64,000 bases of DNA, taken from positions 248,001 through 312,000 of the forward strand of contig NC_065564.1 of the NCBI RefSeq assembly GCF_022605725.1. The letters run 5' to 3'. This document shows positions 39,536 through 50,759 of the stretch, one piece after another. The notes beneath the pieces are model-generated. The model did no database searches, had not been told where the DNA came from, and worked only from the letters and a program-made list of their open reading frames with translations. A program made the translations under genes and the position numbers. The first letter of the stretch is position 1, and each line of letters opens with the position of its first letter. Origin of the DNA: Anthonomus grandis grandis. Lineage: Eukaryota; Arthropoda; Insecta; Coleoptera; Curculionidae.

Positions 39536-40689
39536 AATTATTAGCCCAATTGGACGTTTTGTGTCTCGAATTCATCCTCAGGGATCCCTTTACACAGCCC
39601 CAGAAAAAAAATCTCAAAGATACCCTAAGTATAGTTTTTGAGGTATGCTCCAAAACGCGCGCACATAATAATTGAATACTTTGGGGTTGTGTGTATATAA
39701 CATCCATTGATCAAAACGACATTAACTCGAAAACCCTTTGAGGCACAAAAATCGTTTATATATCAAAATGTTGTCCAAGAAACGCCTTAACTTCAGGTAA
39801 AAGTTTCATTTATGTATTTACAATACTTCTTGAAATATGAGTGAAAATATAAAATGGCCGTATCTTACTGAATTTTCACCCTAATTGGACGTGTCGAGTC
39901 TCAAATTCATCCACAAGAATCCCTTTATACTCTCCCAAAAAAAAAAAAAAAATCTCTAACAATAACATAACCTCAAAGTATCCAGGACATTTATTCGGAA
40001 ACTCCTCGCAATCCGTAATTAATACAAATAACTCTCCATTAGGGACACAGTGGCCTTTTGATTAGATAATACCACGCGAGCCACTAAGCGGTAATTATGA
40101 CAAGACGTAGTTACACCACCCCCCGGTCGGTTAATTACCGGGATCAACTATTGTTCCGGGGGGGATTAAGTAGATTCGCCTGGATTTTATCCAGGAGGTA
40201 AACAAAGAAACGGTTCAAATTTCATTAAAAAATCTGGTGCATGTACTTTTAACGTTTTTGAATGTTTAACACGTTCTCTTTAATATTCCCACTCGCCATG
40301 TTGACTTTGCCTTAAAAAAAACGGGGGCAAACACAACCTGATGACGCACCCTTTTAAAAATTCCCTATGAATACCTAAAAACCCGTTCTCCTGCTTTTTT
40401 TTACATTAAAAGTCTCATCCCGAAATAGTTTTATAGTCCAGTCAGTTCAGGTGCAATCAATGAAAAAGGCATTAAAGCAACCCCCTTTAAAGGGGGGGGG
40501 GGGGGGGGCGAAAAATGGTTGAACATAAAACGGGGAGCGACATCTCGGTCGGTTCGAGGCAACTATTTTCATTTTGCCGCCAACGCGAGAATATCGAACT
40601 GTGCCGGGTATGATTTAGATGGCGTCGAGGATTTTTTAGAGTTACGTCCGCCATAACGTGAACATTCTTCGGGTTTTGTTTTGTTCTTA
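39536..40689. other. Unique spacer with poly-G tract
   Basis: Two imperfect copies of a segment containing ATTGGACGT...GTCTC...AATTCATCC lie at about 39547 and 39884. A 17-base G run sits at 40492-40508, directly after CCCCCTTTAAA. The remaining sequence to 40680 is single copy, and no exon is recognised in it. Confidence 0.5.
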
Positions 40690-43600
40690 AAACACTAGGT
40701 AACTCGGGTCGTAGCACAGGTTTTAGTGCTCGGATCGGGTTGGTTTTTATTTTAAAAGTTTCTTTGGGATATTTTAAAACTTTCATTGAAAAAATCATAA
40801 AAATCCATGTACCAGAAGCGTTTTTATTCAAGTTTTTGGAAATCAAGTCCAAGAGAAAGGACAGTTCTAGGTAACTTTAACATAAGTGTACTTGTAGTGC
40901 CCGGATCGGCTTGATTTTTGTTTTAAAAGTTTCTTTGGAGTATTTTAAAACTTTCATTGAAAAAATCATAAAAATCCATGTACCAGAAGCGTTTTTATCC
41001 AAGTTTTTGGAAATCAAGTCCAAGAGAAAGGACAGTTCTAGGTAACTTTAACATAAGTGTACTTGTAGTGCCCGGATCCGCTTGATTTTTGTTTTAAAAG
41101 TTTCTTTGGAGTATTTTAAAACTTTCATTGAAAAAATCATAAAAATCCATGTACCAGAAGCGTTTTTATCCAAGTTTTTGGAAATCAAGTCCAAGAGAAA
41201 GGACAGTTCTAGGTAACTTTAACATAAGGGTACTTGTAGTGCCCGGATCGGCTTGATTTTTGTTTTAAAAGTTTCTTTGGGGTATTTTAAAACTTTCATT
41301 GAAAAAATCATAAAAATCCATGTATCAGAAGCGTTTTTATTCAAGTTTTTGGAAATCAAGTCCAAGAGAAAGGACAGTTCTAGGAAACTTTAACATAAGT
41401 GTACTTGTAGTACTCGGATCGGTTTGATTTTTGTTTTAAAAGTTTCTTTGGAGTATTTTAAAACCTTCATTGAAAAAATCATAAAAATCCATGTATCAGA
41501 AGCGTTTTTATTCAAGTTTTTGGAAATCAAGTCCAAGAGAAAGGACAGTTCTAGGTAACTTTAACATAAGTGTACTTGTAGTGCTCGGATCGGCTTGATT
41601 TTTGTTTTAAAAGTTTCTTTGGAGTATTTTAAAACTTTCATTGAAAAAATCATAAAAATCCATGTACCAGAAGCGTTTTTATCCAAGTTTTTGGAAATCA
41701 AGTCCAAGAGAAAAGACAGTTCTAGGTAACTTTAACATAAGTGTACTTGTGGTGCCCGGATCGGCTTGATTTTTGTTTTAAAAGTTTCTTTGGGGTATTT
41801 TAAAACTTTCATTGAAAAAATCATAAAAATCCATGTATCAGAAGCGTTTTTATTCAAGTTTTTGGAAATCAAGTCCAAGAGAAAGGACAGTTCTAGGAAA
41901 CTTTAACATAAGTGTACTTGTAGTACTCGGATCGGTTTGATTTTTGTTTTAAAAGTTTCTTTGGAGTATTTTAAAACCTTCATTGAAAAAATCATAAAAA
42001 TCCATGTATCAGAAGCGTTTTTATTCAAGTTTTTGGAAATCAAGTCCAAGAGAAAAGACAGTTCTAGGTAACTTTAACATAAGTGTACTTGTGGTGCCCG
42101 GATCGGCTTGATTTTTGTTTTAAAAGTTTCTTCGGAGTATTTTAAAACTTTCATTGAAAAAATCATAAAAATCCATGTACCAGAAGCGTTTTTATTCAAG
42201 TTTTTGGAAATCAAGTCCAAGAGAAAGGACAGTTCTAGGTAACTTTAACATAAGTGTACTTGTAGTGCCCGGATCGGCTTGATTTTTGTTTTAAAAGTTT
42301 CTTTGGGGTATTTTAAAACTTTCATTGAAAAAATCATAAAAATCCATGTATCAGAAGCGTTTTTATTCAAGTTTTTGGAAATCAAGTCCAAGAGAAAGGA
42401 CAGTTCTAGGAAACTTTAACATAAGTGTACTTGTAGTACTCGGATCGGTTTGATTTTTGTTTTAAAAGTTTCTTTGGAGTATTTTAAAACCTTCATTGAA
42501 AAAATCATAAAAATCCATGTATCAGAAGCGTTTTTATTCAAGTTTTTGGAAATCAAGTCCAAGAGAAAGGACAGTTCTAGGTAACTTTAACATAAGTGTA
42601 CTTGTAGTGCTCGGATCGGCTTGATTTTTGTTTTAAAAGTTTCTTTGGAGTATTTTAAAACTTTCATTGAAAAAATCATAAAAATCCATGTACCAGAAGC
42701 GTTTTTATCCAAGTTTTTGGAAATCAAGTCCAAGAGAAAGGACAGTTCTAGGTAACTTTAACATAAGTGTACTTGTAGTGGCCGGATCGGCTTGATTTTT
42801 GTTTTAAAAGTTTCTTTGGAGTATTTTAAAACTTTCATTGAAAAAATCATAAAAATCCATGTACCAGAAGCGTTTTTATCCAAGTTTTTGGAAATCAAGT
42901 CCAAGAGAAAGGACAGTTCTAGGAAACTTTAACATAAGTGTACTTGTAGTACTCGGATCGGTTTGATTTTTGTTTTAAAAGTTTCTTTGGAGTATTTTAA
43001 AACCTTCATTGAAAAAATCATAAAAATCCATGTATCAGAAGCGTTTTTATCCAAGTTTTTGGAAATCAAGTCCAAGAGAAAGGACAGTTCTAGGTAACTT
43101 TAACATAAGTGTACTTGTAGTGCCCGGATCGGCTTGATTTTTGTTTTAAAAGTTTCTTTGGAGTATTTTAAAACTTTCATTGAAAAAATGATAAAAATCC
43201 ATGTACCAGAAGCGTTTTTATCCAAGTTTTTGGAAATCAAGTCCAAGAGAAAGGACAGTTCTAGGTAACTTTAACATAAGTGTACTTGTAGTGCCCGGAT
43301 CGGCTTGATTTTTGTTTTAAAAGTTTCTTTGGAGTATTTTAAAACTTTCATTGAAAAAATGATAAAAATCCATGTACCAGAAGCGTTTTTATCCAAGTTT
43401 TTGGAAATCAAGTCCAAGAGAAAAGACAGTTCTAGGTAACTTTAACATAAGTGTACTTGTGGTGCCCGGAGCGGCTTGATTTTTGTTTTAAAAGTTTCTT
43501 CGGAGTATTTTAAAACTTTCATTGAAAAAATCATAAAAATCCATGTACCAGAAGCGTTTTTATTCAAGTTTTTGGAAATCAAGTCCAAGAGAAAGGACAG

Positions 43601-44560
43601 TTCTAGGTAACTTTAACATAAGTGTACTTGTAGTGCCCGGATCGGCTTGATTTTTGTTTTAAAAGTTTCTTTGGAGTATTTTAAAACTTTCATTGAAAAA
43701 ATCATAAAAATCCATGTGCCAGAAGCGTTTTTATCCAAGTTTTTGGAAATCAAGTCCAAGAGAAAGGACAGTTCTAGGTAACTTTAACATAAGTGTACTT
43801 GTAGTGCCCGGATTGGCTTGATTTTTGTTTTAAAAGTTTCTTTGGAGTATTTTAAAACTTTCATTGAAAAAATCATAAAAATCCATGTACCAGAAGCGTT
43901 TTTATCCAAGTTTTTGGAAATCAAGTCCAAGAGAAAGGACAGTTCTAGGTAACTTTAACATAAGTGTACTTGTAGTGCCCGGATCGGCTTGATTTTTGTT
44001 TTAAAAGTTTCTTTGGAGTATTTTAAAACCTTCATTGAAAAAATCATAAAAATCCATGTACCAGAAGCGTTTTTATTCAAGTTTTTGGAAAACAAGTCCA
44101 AGAGAAAGGACAGTTCTAGGTAACTTTAACATAAGTGTACTTGTAGTGCCCGGATCGGCTTAATTTTTATTTTAAAAGTTTCTTTGAAATGTTCTTTAGC
44201 TTCCATTGAAAAAATCATAAAAATCGATGCATCAGAACTATTTTTATCCACGTTTTTGGAAATCAAGTCCATGGGCCAAGACAGTTCTAGGTACCTTGGG
44301 TCATAACTCTACTTATAGTACTCCGATCGACTTGATTTTTGTTTTAAAACTTTCTTTGGAATGCTCTTTAACTTCCATTGAAAAAATCATAAAAATCGAT
44401 GCATCAGAACCATTTTTACCCAAGTTTTCCTAAATCAACTCCAAGGCAAAAGACACTCCTAGGTAACTAGGGCCATAACTCCGCTTCTAATGCTCAGATT
44501 TACATAATTTTTGTTTTAAAAGTTCCCTTGGAATATCCATTAACTTTCCGTGAAACAATC
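40690..44560 (+). repeat. 171-bp satellite family H, block 1 (~22 copies)
   Basis: ACAGTTCTAGGTAAC recurs at 40861, 41032 and 41203, an exact 171-bp period (57 codons). Units are very homogeneous in the middle (TTGATTTTTGTTTTAAAAG, ATTGAAAAAATCATAAAAA, CCAAGTTTTTGGAAATCAAG) and become diverged after 44160. Alternating variants (GTGCCCGG versus GTACTCGG, GTACCAG versus GTATCAG) indicate multi-unit blocks copied together. Confidence 0.95.
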
Positions 44561-45469
44561 GCAAAAGTCCCCGAATTAGAACCTTTTTTTATCCAGGATC
44601 TTGGAAAAAACAAACGAGTTTCCTCTCACATCGTTAAACAGTTGAAAACTGGGTCAGATATTCTTAGATCCATCAAAGCGGTTCCGAAGTGTTTCCTTTG
44701 TAAAATTATTTATTGGCACAGCTGCTCGTCAATCGGCCCCTTTAAAATTGAAAAGTTCTCGGGATAAACAGGTGCTTTCATCGTGTGATGAAATGCGGCA
44801 AGGGTTAAATAGGAAAAACATTCATTGAGCAGGGATTTCAGTTGACCCTGTCTCATTAAAATCGAAATTACTCATAAACTAATAAAGTTATCAAGGTGAA
44901 ACAAACTGAAATATACCGAGGAAAGAGTGCCCAACAAATATTCTAAAAGGGGCAAAACGATCCAGAGGAAACTCTCCAAGTTATCCAGGCCCTAAGTGGA
45001 CATTAATTATTACACACACACAGGAGCCAGTATATTCCAAGAATTAATTTATCCATGGGGGGGGGGGGGTTTCCAAAACGAGGATCGAGAACCTTCGAAC
45101 CGTGATTACGCCATGAAACTGGAACAAAGCGAGGGCAAATTGAAATTCCGCGGACGGCGATATAACCGAATTCCAGGTAAACACCCTTCAATCAGTGCCG
45201 GATCAAGTTTTGCATAATATCGGGGTTCGGGGGGGGCAGGGATCCAGGAAATTTGTTATCGATTGACTACTACCGCCCCGGGGCCAAATTGAATCTTATA
45301 TAATGGGATGGCGGGCAGAAGAGCCCTCGCCGTGCGAAGAAAGGGCTGAATAAGGGCGAATTGATAAACATCCCCTCGAGGCGGCTCTTATAGCGTTAAC
45401 AAGGATTCTTACTTCCGGAAATCCGGAGATATTTTTATTCTGGGTATATACGCAATTAAGTTTTAGAAA
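44561..45469. other. Unique spacer with poly-G tract
   Basis: Single-copy sequence containing a 13-base G run at 45057-45069, a CA microsatellite near 45013 and TTCCGGAAATCCGGA at 45413-45427. Short frames on both strands show no family resemblance. I see no supported gene. Confidence 0.5.
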
Positions 45470-47510
45470 CTTTGGGGTAGTCTTATGTTTGAATTGAAAA
45501 AATCATAAAAATCCATAAGTTAGAACCATTTTAATTCAAATTTTTAGACATCAGGTGCAAAAGGAAGGATAGTTCTAGGTAACTTGGGTCATAGCTCCAC
45601 TTCTAGTGCTCATATTGGTATGGTTTTTGTGTTAAAAGGTGCCTTGGAGTGTTCTTTAGGTTTCAGTGAAAAAATCATGAAAATCCGTGCATTGGAAGCT
45701 TTTTTATTCAAGTCCAAAAGGAAGGAAGGACAGTTCTTTGAAAATTTCAAAGGGGGTACCTCTTGGGCATTCTTGGGCCACAATTGTTTTTTTTTTATTT
45801 TCGTATTTGAGGATTATTTTTGACACATTTTCTTTCCTAGGAAAATTTACTGCTGATAATTTTTTTTTTGAATTAGGACCATTCTTGTGAAAAATTACCC
45901 CTAATTTCCAAAAAAAAAATTGTAGGGCCTTTAATACGCATTTTAGAAAAAAGCGTTATAAGGCTTTTTTGTTGCTATTTTGATGCCCTACCTGCTGATA
46001 ATTTTTGATTTTCAATTTTTTAAATTTTTAATTTTTCGATATTTTTGGGGTCCAAAATTGGCCGTTTTCGAAAAATTCGCTATAGCTCCTTTATTAGGCA
46101 TTTTAGGAGAAAAAGGTATTCTAGCTTTTTTTTTGGCACCCTCAATTAGAACCACTTGCAAAAATAAAAACATTTTTTTTCCTCGTAGTTTTCGTGAAAA
46201 TTGGGAAAATATGAAAATCGGTTTTTCCAAAATTTCCCGAAAACAGTCATAGTTAAAAAGTTGAAATGTTTTGCATATTGTAGCTTTCATTAGGCCCGAC
46301 AACTTTTGTTTAAACTATTTTTCTCTCAGATCAACAGTTTTTCTAAAAAAAAATTAAAACCACTTTTAAGCAAAATTTCAAAGGGTACACCCCTGGAAAT
46401 TTTTGGGTCAAAATTGATTTTTTTTTATTTGCAATTTTGGACTTTCCAAAGCGTTTTAGATTATTTTTGACACATTTTCTTTTCTAGGAAAATTTACTAC
46501 TAATAATTTTTTTTTTGAGTTAGAGCCAATTTTTCTGAAAAAAGTCAAATTTTTCAATAAAAATGATAGTCACAGGTAACTTGCTCATAACTTCACTTCT
46601 GGTGGTCAGATCAACTTTATTTTTGTTTTAAAAGAATCCTTGGAATCTCTTAAGCTTACATTGAAAAAATCATAAAAATCCATAAGTTAGAACCATTTTA
46701 ATTCAAATTTTTAGACATCAGGTGCAAAAGGAAGGATAGTTCTAGGTAACTTGGGTCATAGCTCCACTTCTAGTGCTCATATTGGTATGGTTTTTGTGTT
46801 AAAAGGTGCCTTGTAGTGTTCTTTAGGTTTCAGTGAAAAAATCATGAAAATCCGTGCATTGGAAGCTTTTTTATTCAAGTCCAAAAGGTCCAATTGTGAA
46901 AAATGACCCCTAATTTCCCAAAAAAAAATTGTAGGGCCTTTAATACGCATTTTAGAAAAACATGTTATAAGGCTTTTTTGTTGCTATTTTAATGCCCTAC
47001 CTGCTGATAATTTTTAATTTTCAATTTTTTAAATTTTTAATTTTTCGATATTTTTGGGGTCCAAAATTGGCCGTTTTCGAAAAATTCCCTATAGCTCCTT
47101 TATTAGGCATTTTAGGAGAAAAAGGTATTTTAGCTTTTTTTTGGGCACTCATAAGTAGAACCAGTTGCAAGAATAAAAAATAAATTTTTCCTCGTAGTTT
47201 TCGTGAAAATTCGGAAAATATGAAAATCGGTTTTTCCAAAATTTCCCGAAAACAGTCATAGTTAAAAAGTTGAAATGTTTTGCATATTGTAGCTTTCATT
47301 AGGCCCGACAACTTTTGTTTAAACTATTTTTCTCTCAGATCAACAGTTTTTCCAAATAAAAATTAAAACCACTTTTAAGCAAAATTTCAAAGGGTACACC
47401 CCTGGAAATTTTTGGGTCAAAATTGATTTTTTTTTATTTGCAATTTTGGACTTTCCAAAGCGTTTTAGATTATTTTTGACACATTTTCTTCCCTAGGAAA
47501 ATTCACTGGT
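45470..47510 (+). repeat. ~1-kb tandem duplication with family-H ends
   Basis: A ~1-kb segment occurs twice. ATGCCCTACCTGCTGATAA is at 45982 and 46992, and the block GTTAGAACCATTTTAATTC near 45519 returns near 46687. The offset shrinks from ~1168 to ~1010 bp because the second copy lacks about 158 bp after TTCAAGTCCAAAAGG. The edges of each copy are diverged family-H units; the centre is T-rich unique DNA. Minus-strand frames of 96 codons are the same in both copies and are not convincing genes. Confidence 0.85.
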
Positions 47511-49190
47511 GATCCATCGGTTAGAACCATTTTTTATTCAATTTTTTAGGAATCAGGTGCAAAAGGAAGGACAGTTCTAGGTAACTTGATCATAACTTCA
47601 CTTCCAGTGCACAGATTTGCATGATTTTTATGTTAAAAGGTACCTTGGAGCTTTCCTCAGATTTCATTGAAAAAATCATAAAAATCCATGCACCAGAATC
47701 TTTTTTATCCAAGATTTGGAAAATTACGTCCAAGAGAAAAGACACCTCCAGGTACCTAGAGCCATTACTTCACTTCTAGTGCTCAGATCTGCACGATTTT
47801 TATCTTAAAAGATACATTGGAGTGTTCTCCAGTTTCATTGAAAAAATCACAAAAATCCATAAATCAAAACCTTTTTTATCAAAGTTTTTGGAAATTATGT
47901 CCAAGAGAAAAGACACTTCCAGGTACCTAGAGTCATAACTTCACTTCTAGTGCTTATATCTGCCTGATTTTTGTGTTAAAAGGTACCTTGGAGCTTTCCT
48001 CAGATTTTATTAAAAAAATCATAAAAATCCATGCACCAGAATCTTTTTTATCCAAGTTCTTGAAAATTATGTCCAAGAGAAAAGACACTTCCAGGTACCT
48101 AGAGCCATAACTTCACTTCTAGTGCTCAGAACTGCATGATTTTTGTCTCAAAAGATACATTGGAGTGTTCTTCAGTTTCAATGAAAAAATCACAAAATTC
48201 CATGCATCAAAACCTTTTTTATCCAAGTTTTTGGAAATCACGTCCAAGAAAAAAGACATTTCCAGGTACCTAGAGTCATAACTTCACTTCTAGTGCTCAG
48301 ATTTGCATGATTTTTGTGTTAAAAGATACTTTGTAGTGTTTTCCAGTTTCACTGAAAAAAATCACAAAAATCCATGCATCATAACTATTTTTATCCAAGT
48401 TTTTGGAAATTACGTCCAAGAGAAAAGACACTTCCAGGTACCTAGAGCCATAACTTCACTTCTAGTGCTCAGAACTGCATGATTTTTGTCTCAAAAGATG
48501 CATTGGAGTGTTCTTCAGTTTCATTGAAAAAATCACAAAAATCCATGCATCAAAACCTTTTTTATTTAAGTTTTTGGAAATCACGTCCAAGAGAAAAGAC
48601 ACTTCCAGGTACCTAGAATCATAACTTCACTTCTAGTGCTCAGATCTGCATGATTTTTTGTCTCAAAAGATACATTGGAGTGTTCTCCAGTTTCGTTGAA
48701 AAAATCACAAAAATCCATGCATCAAAACCTTTTTTATCCAAGTTTTTGGAAATCACGTCCAAGAGAAAAGACACTTCCAGGTACCTAGAGTCATAACTTC
48801 ACTTCTAGTGCTCAGAACTGCATGATTTTTTGTCTCAAAAGATACATTGGAGTGTTCTCCAGTTTCGTTGAAAAAATCACAAAAATCCATGCATCAAAAC
48901 CTTTTTTATTTAAGTTTTTGGAAATCACGTCCAAGAGAAAAGACACTTCCAGGTACCTAGAATCATAACTTCACTTCTAGTGCTCAGATCTGCATGATTT
49001 TTGTCTTAAAATATACATTGGAGTGTTCCCCAGTTTCATTGAAAAAATCACAAAAATCCATGCATCAAAACTTTTATTTATTCAAGTTTTTTTAAATTAT
49101 GTCCAAGAAAAAAGGCACCTCCAGGTACCTAGACTCATAACTTCACTTCTAATGCTCAGATCCGCTTAATTTTTACGTTACAAGGTACCT
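47511..49190 (+). repeat. 171-bp satellite family H, block 2 (~10 copies)
   Basis: A diverged subfamily of the 171-bp unit: AGGTACCTAGAG...CATAACTTCACTTCTAG...TGCATGATTTTTGT...ATTGGAGTGTTC. AGGTACCT is at 48093 and AGGTACC at 48264, 171 bp apart. Variants are closer to the block inside laminin intron 1 than to block 1. Confidence 0.93.
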
Positions 49191-49585
49191 TGCCACTCTC
49201 GCTATTGTTTTATACGTTACCCTTCTATGCTCGCATTCATATTTCCACGTTAAAGGACCGTTAGGCGATAAAATTCATCGATATACATAGACATAGGTGA
49301 AAACAGTTACTTTTAATAATATATCCGGATATTGCACGGTAATTACACGTCTCGAGTTGGGTCAAAGGGACAAAAGAGACCCGCTATAGTATTTTCTATA
49401 TAATAATAAAAAAAAAATCATGATCGTTTCGGCCGATCAACGGTCGTCGTCAGTCTAGCGTGGATTGACTACGGCCAGTTTTATCATCGAAATGCCACAA
49501 GTTCAATGGACCCCGGAGGCACGAGCCCAAACCATTTTCACGTCTTATGGCAGGCAGTCACTTTTTGATAAAACGCTTTAAGACA

Positions 49586-49738
49586 GATGATCGTGTTTAC
49601 TTGGACCTCTTTAAGGCCTTTGACAGGATCGTCTAAAACGTTTTTATTAAGCAAATGAGGTCCAAGATGCCTTAAAAACTTGCTAAAGGTGTCGATTTAA
49701 TCATCGCTTACAAGTGGTGTCAATTGGGTGAGTCACGG
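49586..49738 (+). pseudogene. Degenerate reverse-transcriptase fragment
   Basis: The frame starting at 49586 reads DDRVYLDLFKAFDRIV, then a stop, then NVFIKQMRSKMP, a second stop, and more residues. Hydrophobic-L-D-L-x-K-A-F-D is the motif A signature of reverse transcriptases of non-LTR retrotransposons, where the first D is catalytic, and the spacing to the I-K-Q-M segment fits that family. Two in-frame stops and no other RT motif make this a dead remnant. It lies in the presumed first intron of DIP2, antisense to it. The element family cannot be assigned from so short a piece. Confidence 0.5.
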
Positions 49739-49899
49739 GGGCAATAAAAATAAACATTACACCTTGTAGTGAGAACAGTGCAGTAAACATTGAACCTTAA
49801 TTTTTCTATAATTTATTAAAGGATGGCTTGGTTATGTTTAGGAGGCATAACGAGACCGTTCCAGAACGTTTTCCAGGCGGCCAAATTGTCTTGACTAAC

Positions 49900-49990
49900 C
49901 TTCGGATAATTCCAGATCGAGCTCCGCCAATTTATCCCTGACGTCCTCGGGCAACTTGGACACGTCCACCACCGCGTTGAAGTCGCTCAT
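49900..49990 (-). CDS. DIP2: DIP2 (disco-interacting protein 2), first coding exon
   Basis: Read on the minus strand, ATG at 49990 opens 30 codons plus one base. The peptide runs MSDFNAVVDV and then SKLPEDVRDKLAELDLELSE, and a G|GTTAGT donor follows at 49899, splitting a glycine codon (phase 1). The LAELDLELSEG segment is the conserved start of the DMAP1-binding domain at the N terminus of DIP2 proteins, which continues in the family with GDITQKGYEKKR. DIP2 proteins are large (~1500 residues) with tandem adenylate-forming (AMP-binding) domains and act in lipid homeostasis and neuronal wiring. Only this exon is recognisable; I found no second exon between 1 and 49890, so intron 1 may exceed 49 kb. 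The gene is divergent from the laminin gene, with about 4.2 kb between their start codons. Confidence 0.82.
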
Positions 49991-50759
49991 TGTCGCACCC
50001 CCCCGCCCGTTTTTCGTGGTAGTCGCCGCGCCCCCCCCTGCCGCGGAAAATGCACCACCATTCAGGAATTTTTTTCGCCCCCTTCCCCCAGTTCGGGTTC
50101 GTTCGTTTTTTGTTTATCCCCTTTTTTGTTCAATTGTTTACCGTCGTCTCGCGCCGTATTATTCCAGAGACTTTTACGATTCGAGGTTTCGTGAGCCCGT
50201 AAACGACGATTACGATGTTTTTTCCATGCGAATTACATTTCGTGTGTGTGTGTATGCGGCTGACAGCTGCGTACTCGACGTTGCCGCACCTACTTCCTCG
50301 ATTAAACCAAATCTGGCTTGTTTAAAACAGTACGTCAGACCCATGCACGCCAAATTCAACCCCTAAATCCCCTTTTCTTCCGCACTACTTAAGCCATTAA
50401 CACCGTGAAGCCCCATAAACCCCGTCGCGACTTGCACCCTCTTAAAAGTCCCTAAAAAGAAGGGAAATCTCGGGTATCTGGCAACGCTGTGAGAAGAAAA
50501 GAAGTTGACAGTACAGGCAGATGTCAGTGAAGCCTGTAGTAGTAAGGGCCGCCAGTTATTAGTGTCAGACACAAGAGAAAATGTAGCGGGGCGAACGTGG
50601 GGGACTGTCGGTTCGGGCGCGAGCAACTCGTGAATGTCACAAGAACAAGAGAGACAAAAATTGGTCGGTCAATTATTTGGATGTGCTTAAGTCAAGTCGA
50701 GTTGACTGGCGAATGAATAACTGTCCGGTTACCCGAGCTCCTCTCAAGGTAACTCACTA
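49991..50759 (-). promoter_or_regulatory. Presumed DIP2 5' UTR and promoter region
   Basis: Sequence upstream of the DIP2 start codon is single copy and CG-richer than its surroundings, with C-rich stretches at 49997-50040 and 50080-50095 and a GGCAACGCTG motif near 50479. This fits a TATA-less housekeeping-like promoter and leader, but I could not place a transcription start. The plus-strand 136-codon frame starting at 49956 overlaps the DIP2 exon in antisense and is not a gene. Confidence 0.4.

Noticed and set aside
49413..49453. Possible hammerhead-ribozyme core (CTGACGA...GAAAC on the minus strand)
   Set aside because: Stem II has a bulge and a mismatch and I could not find stems I and III or a cleavage triplet; the nearby RT fragment is not of the Penelope type usually linked to such motifs.
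49956..50366. 136-codon plus-strand proline-rich frame
   Set aside because: It overlaps the DIP2 exon in antisense and runs through C-rich leader sequence; no family resemblance.
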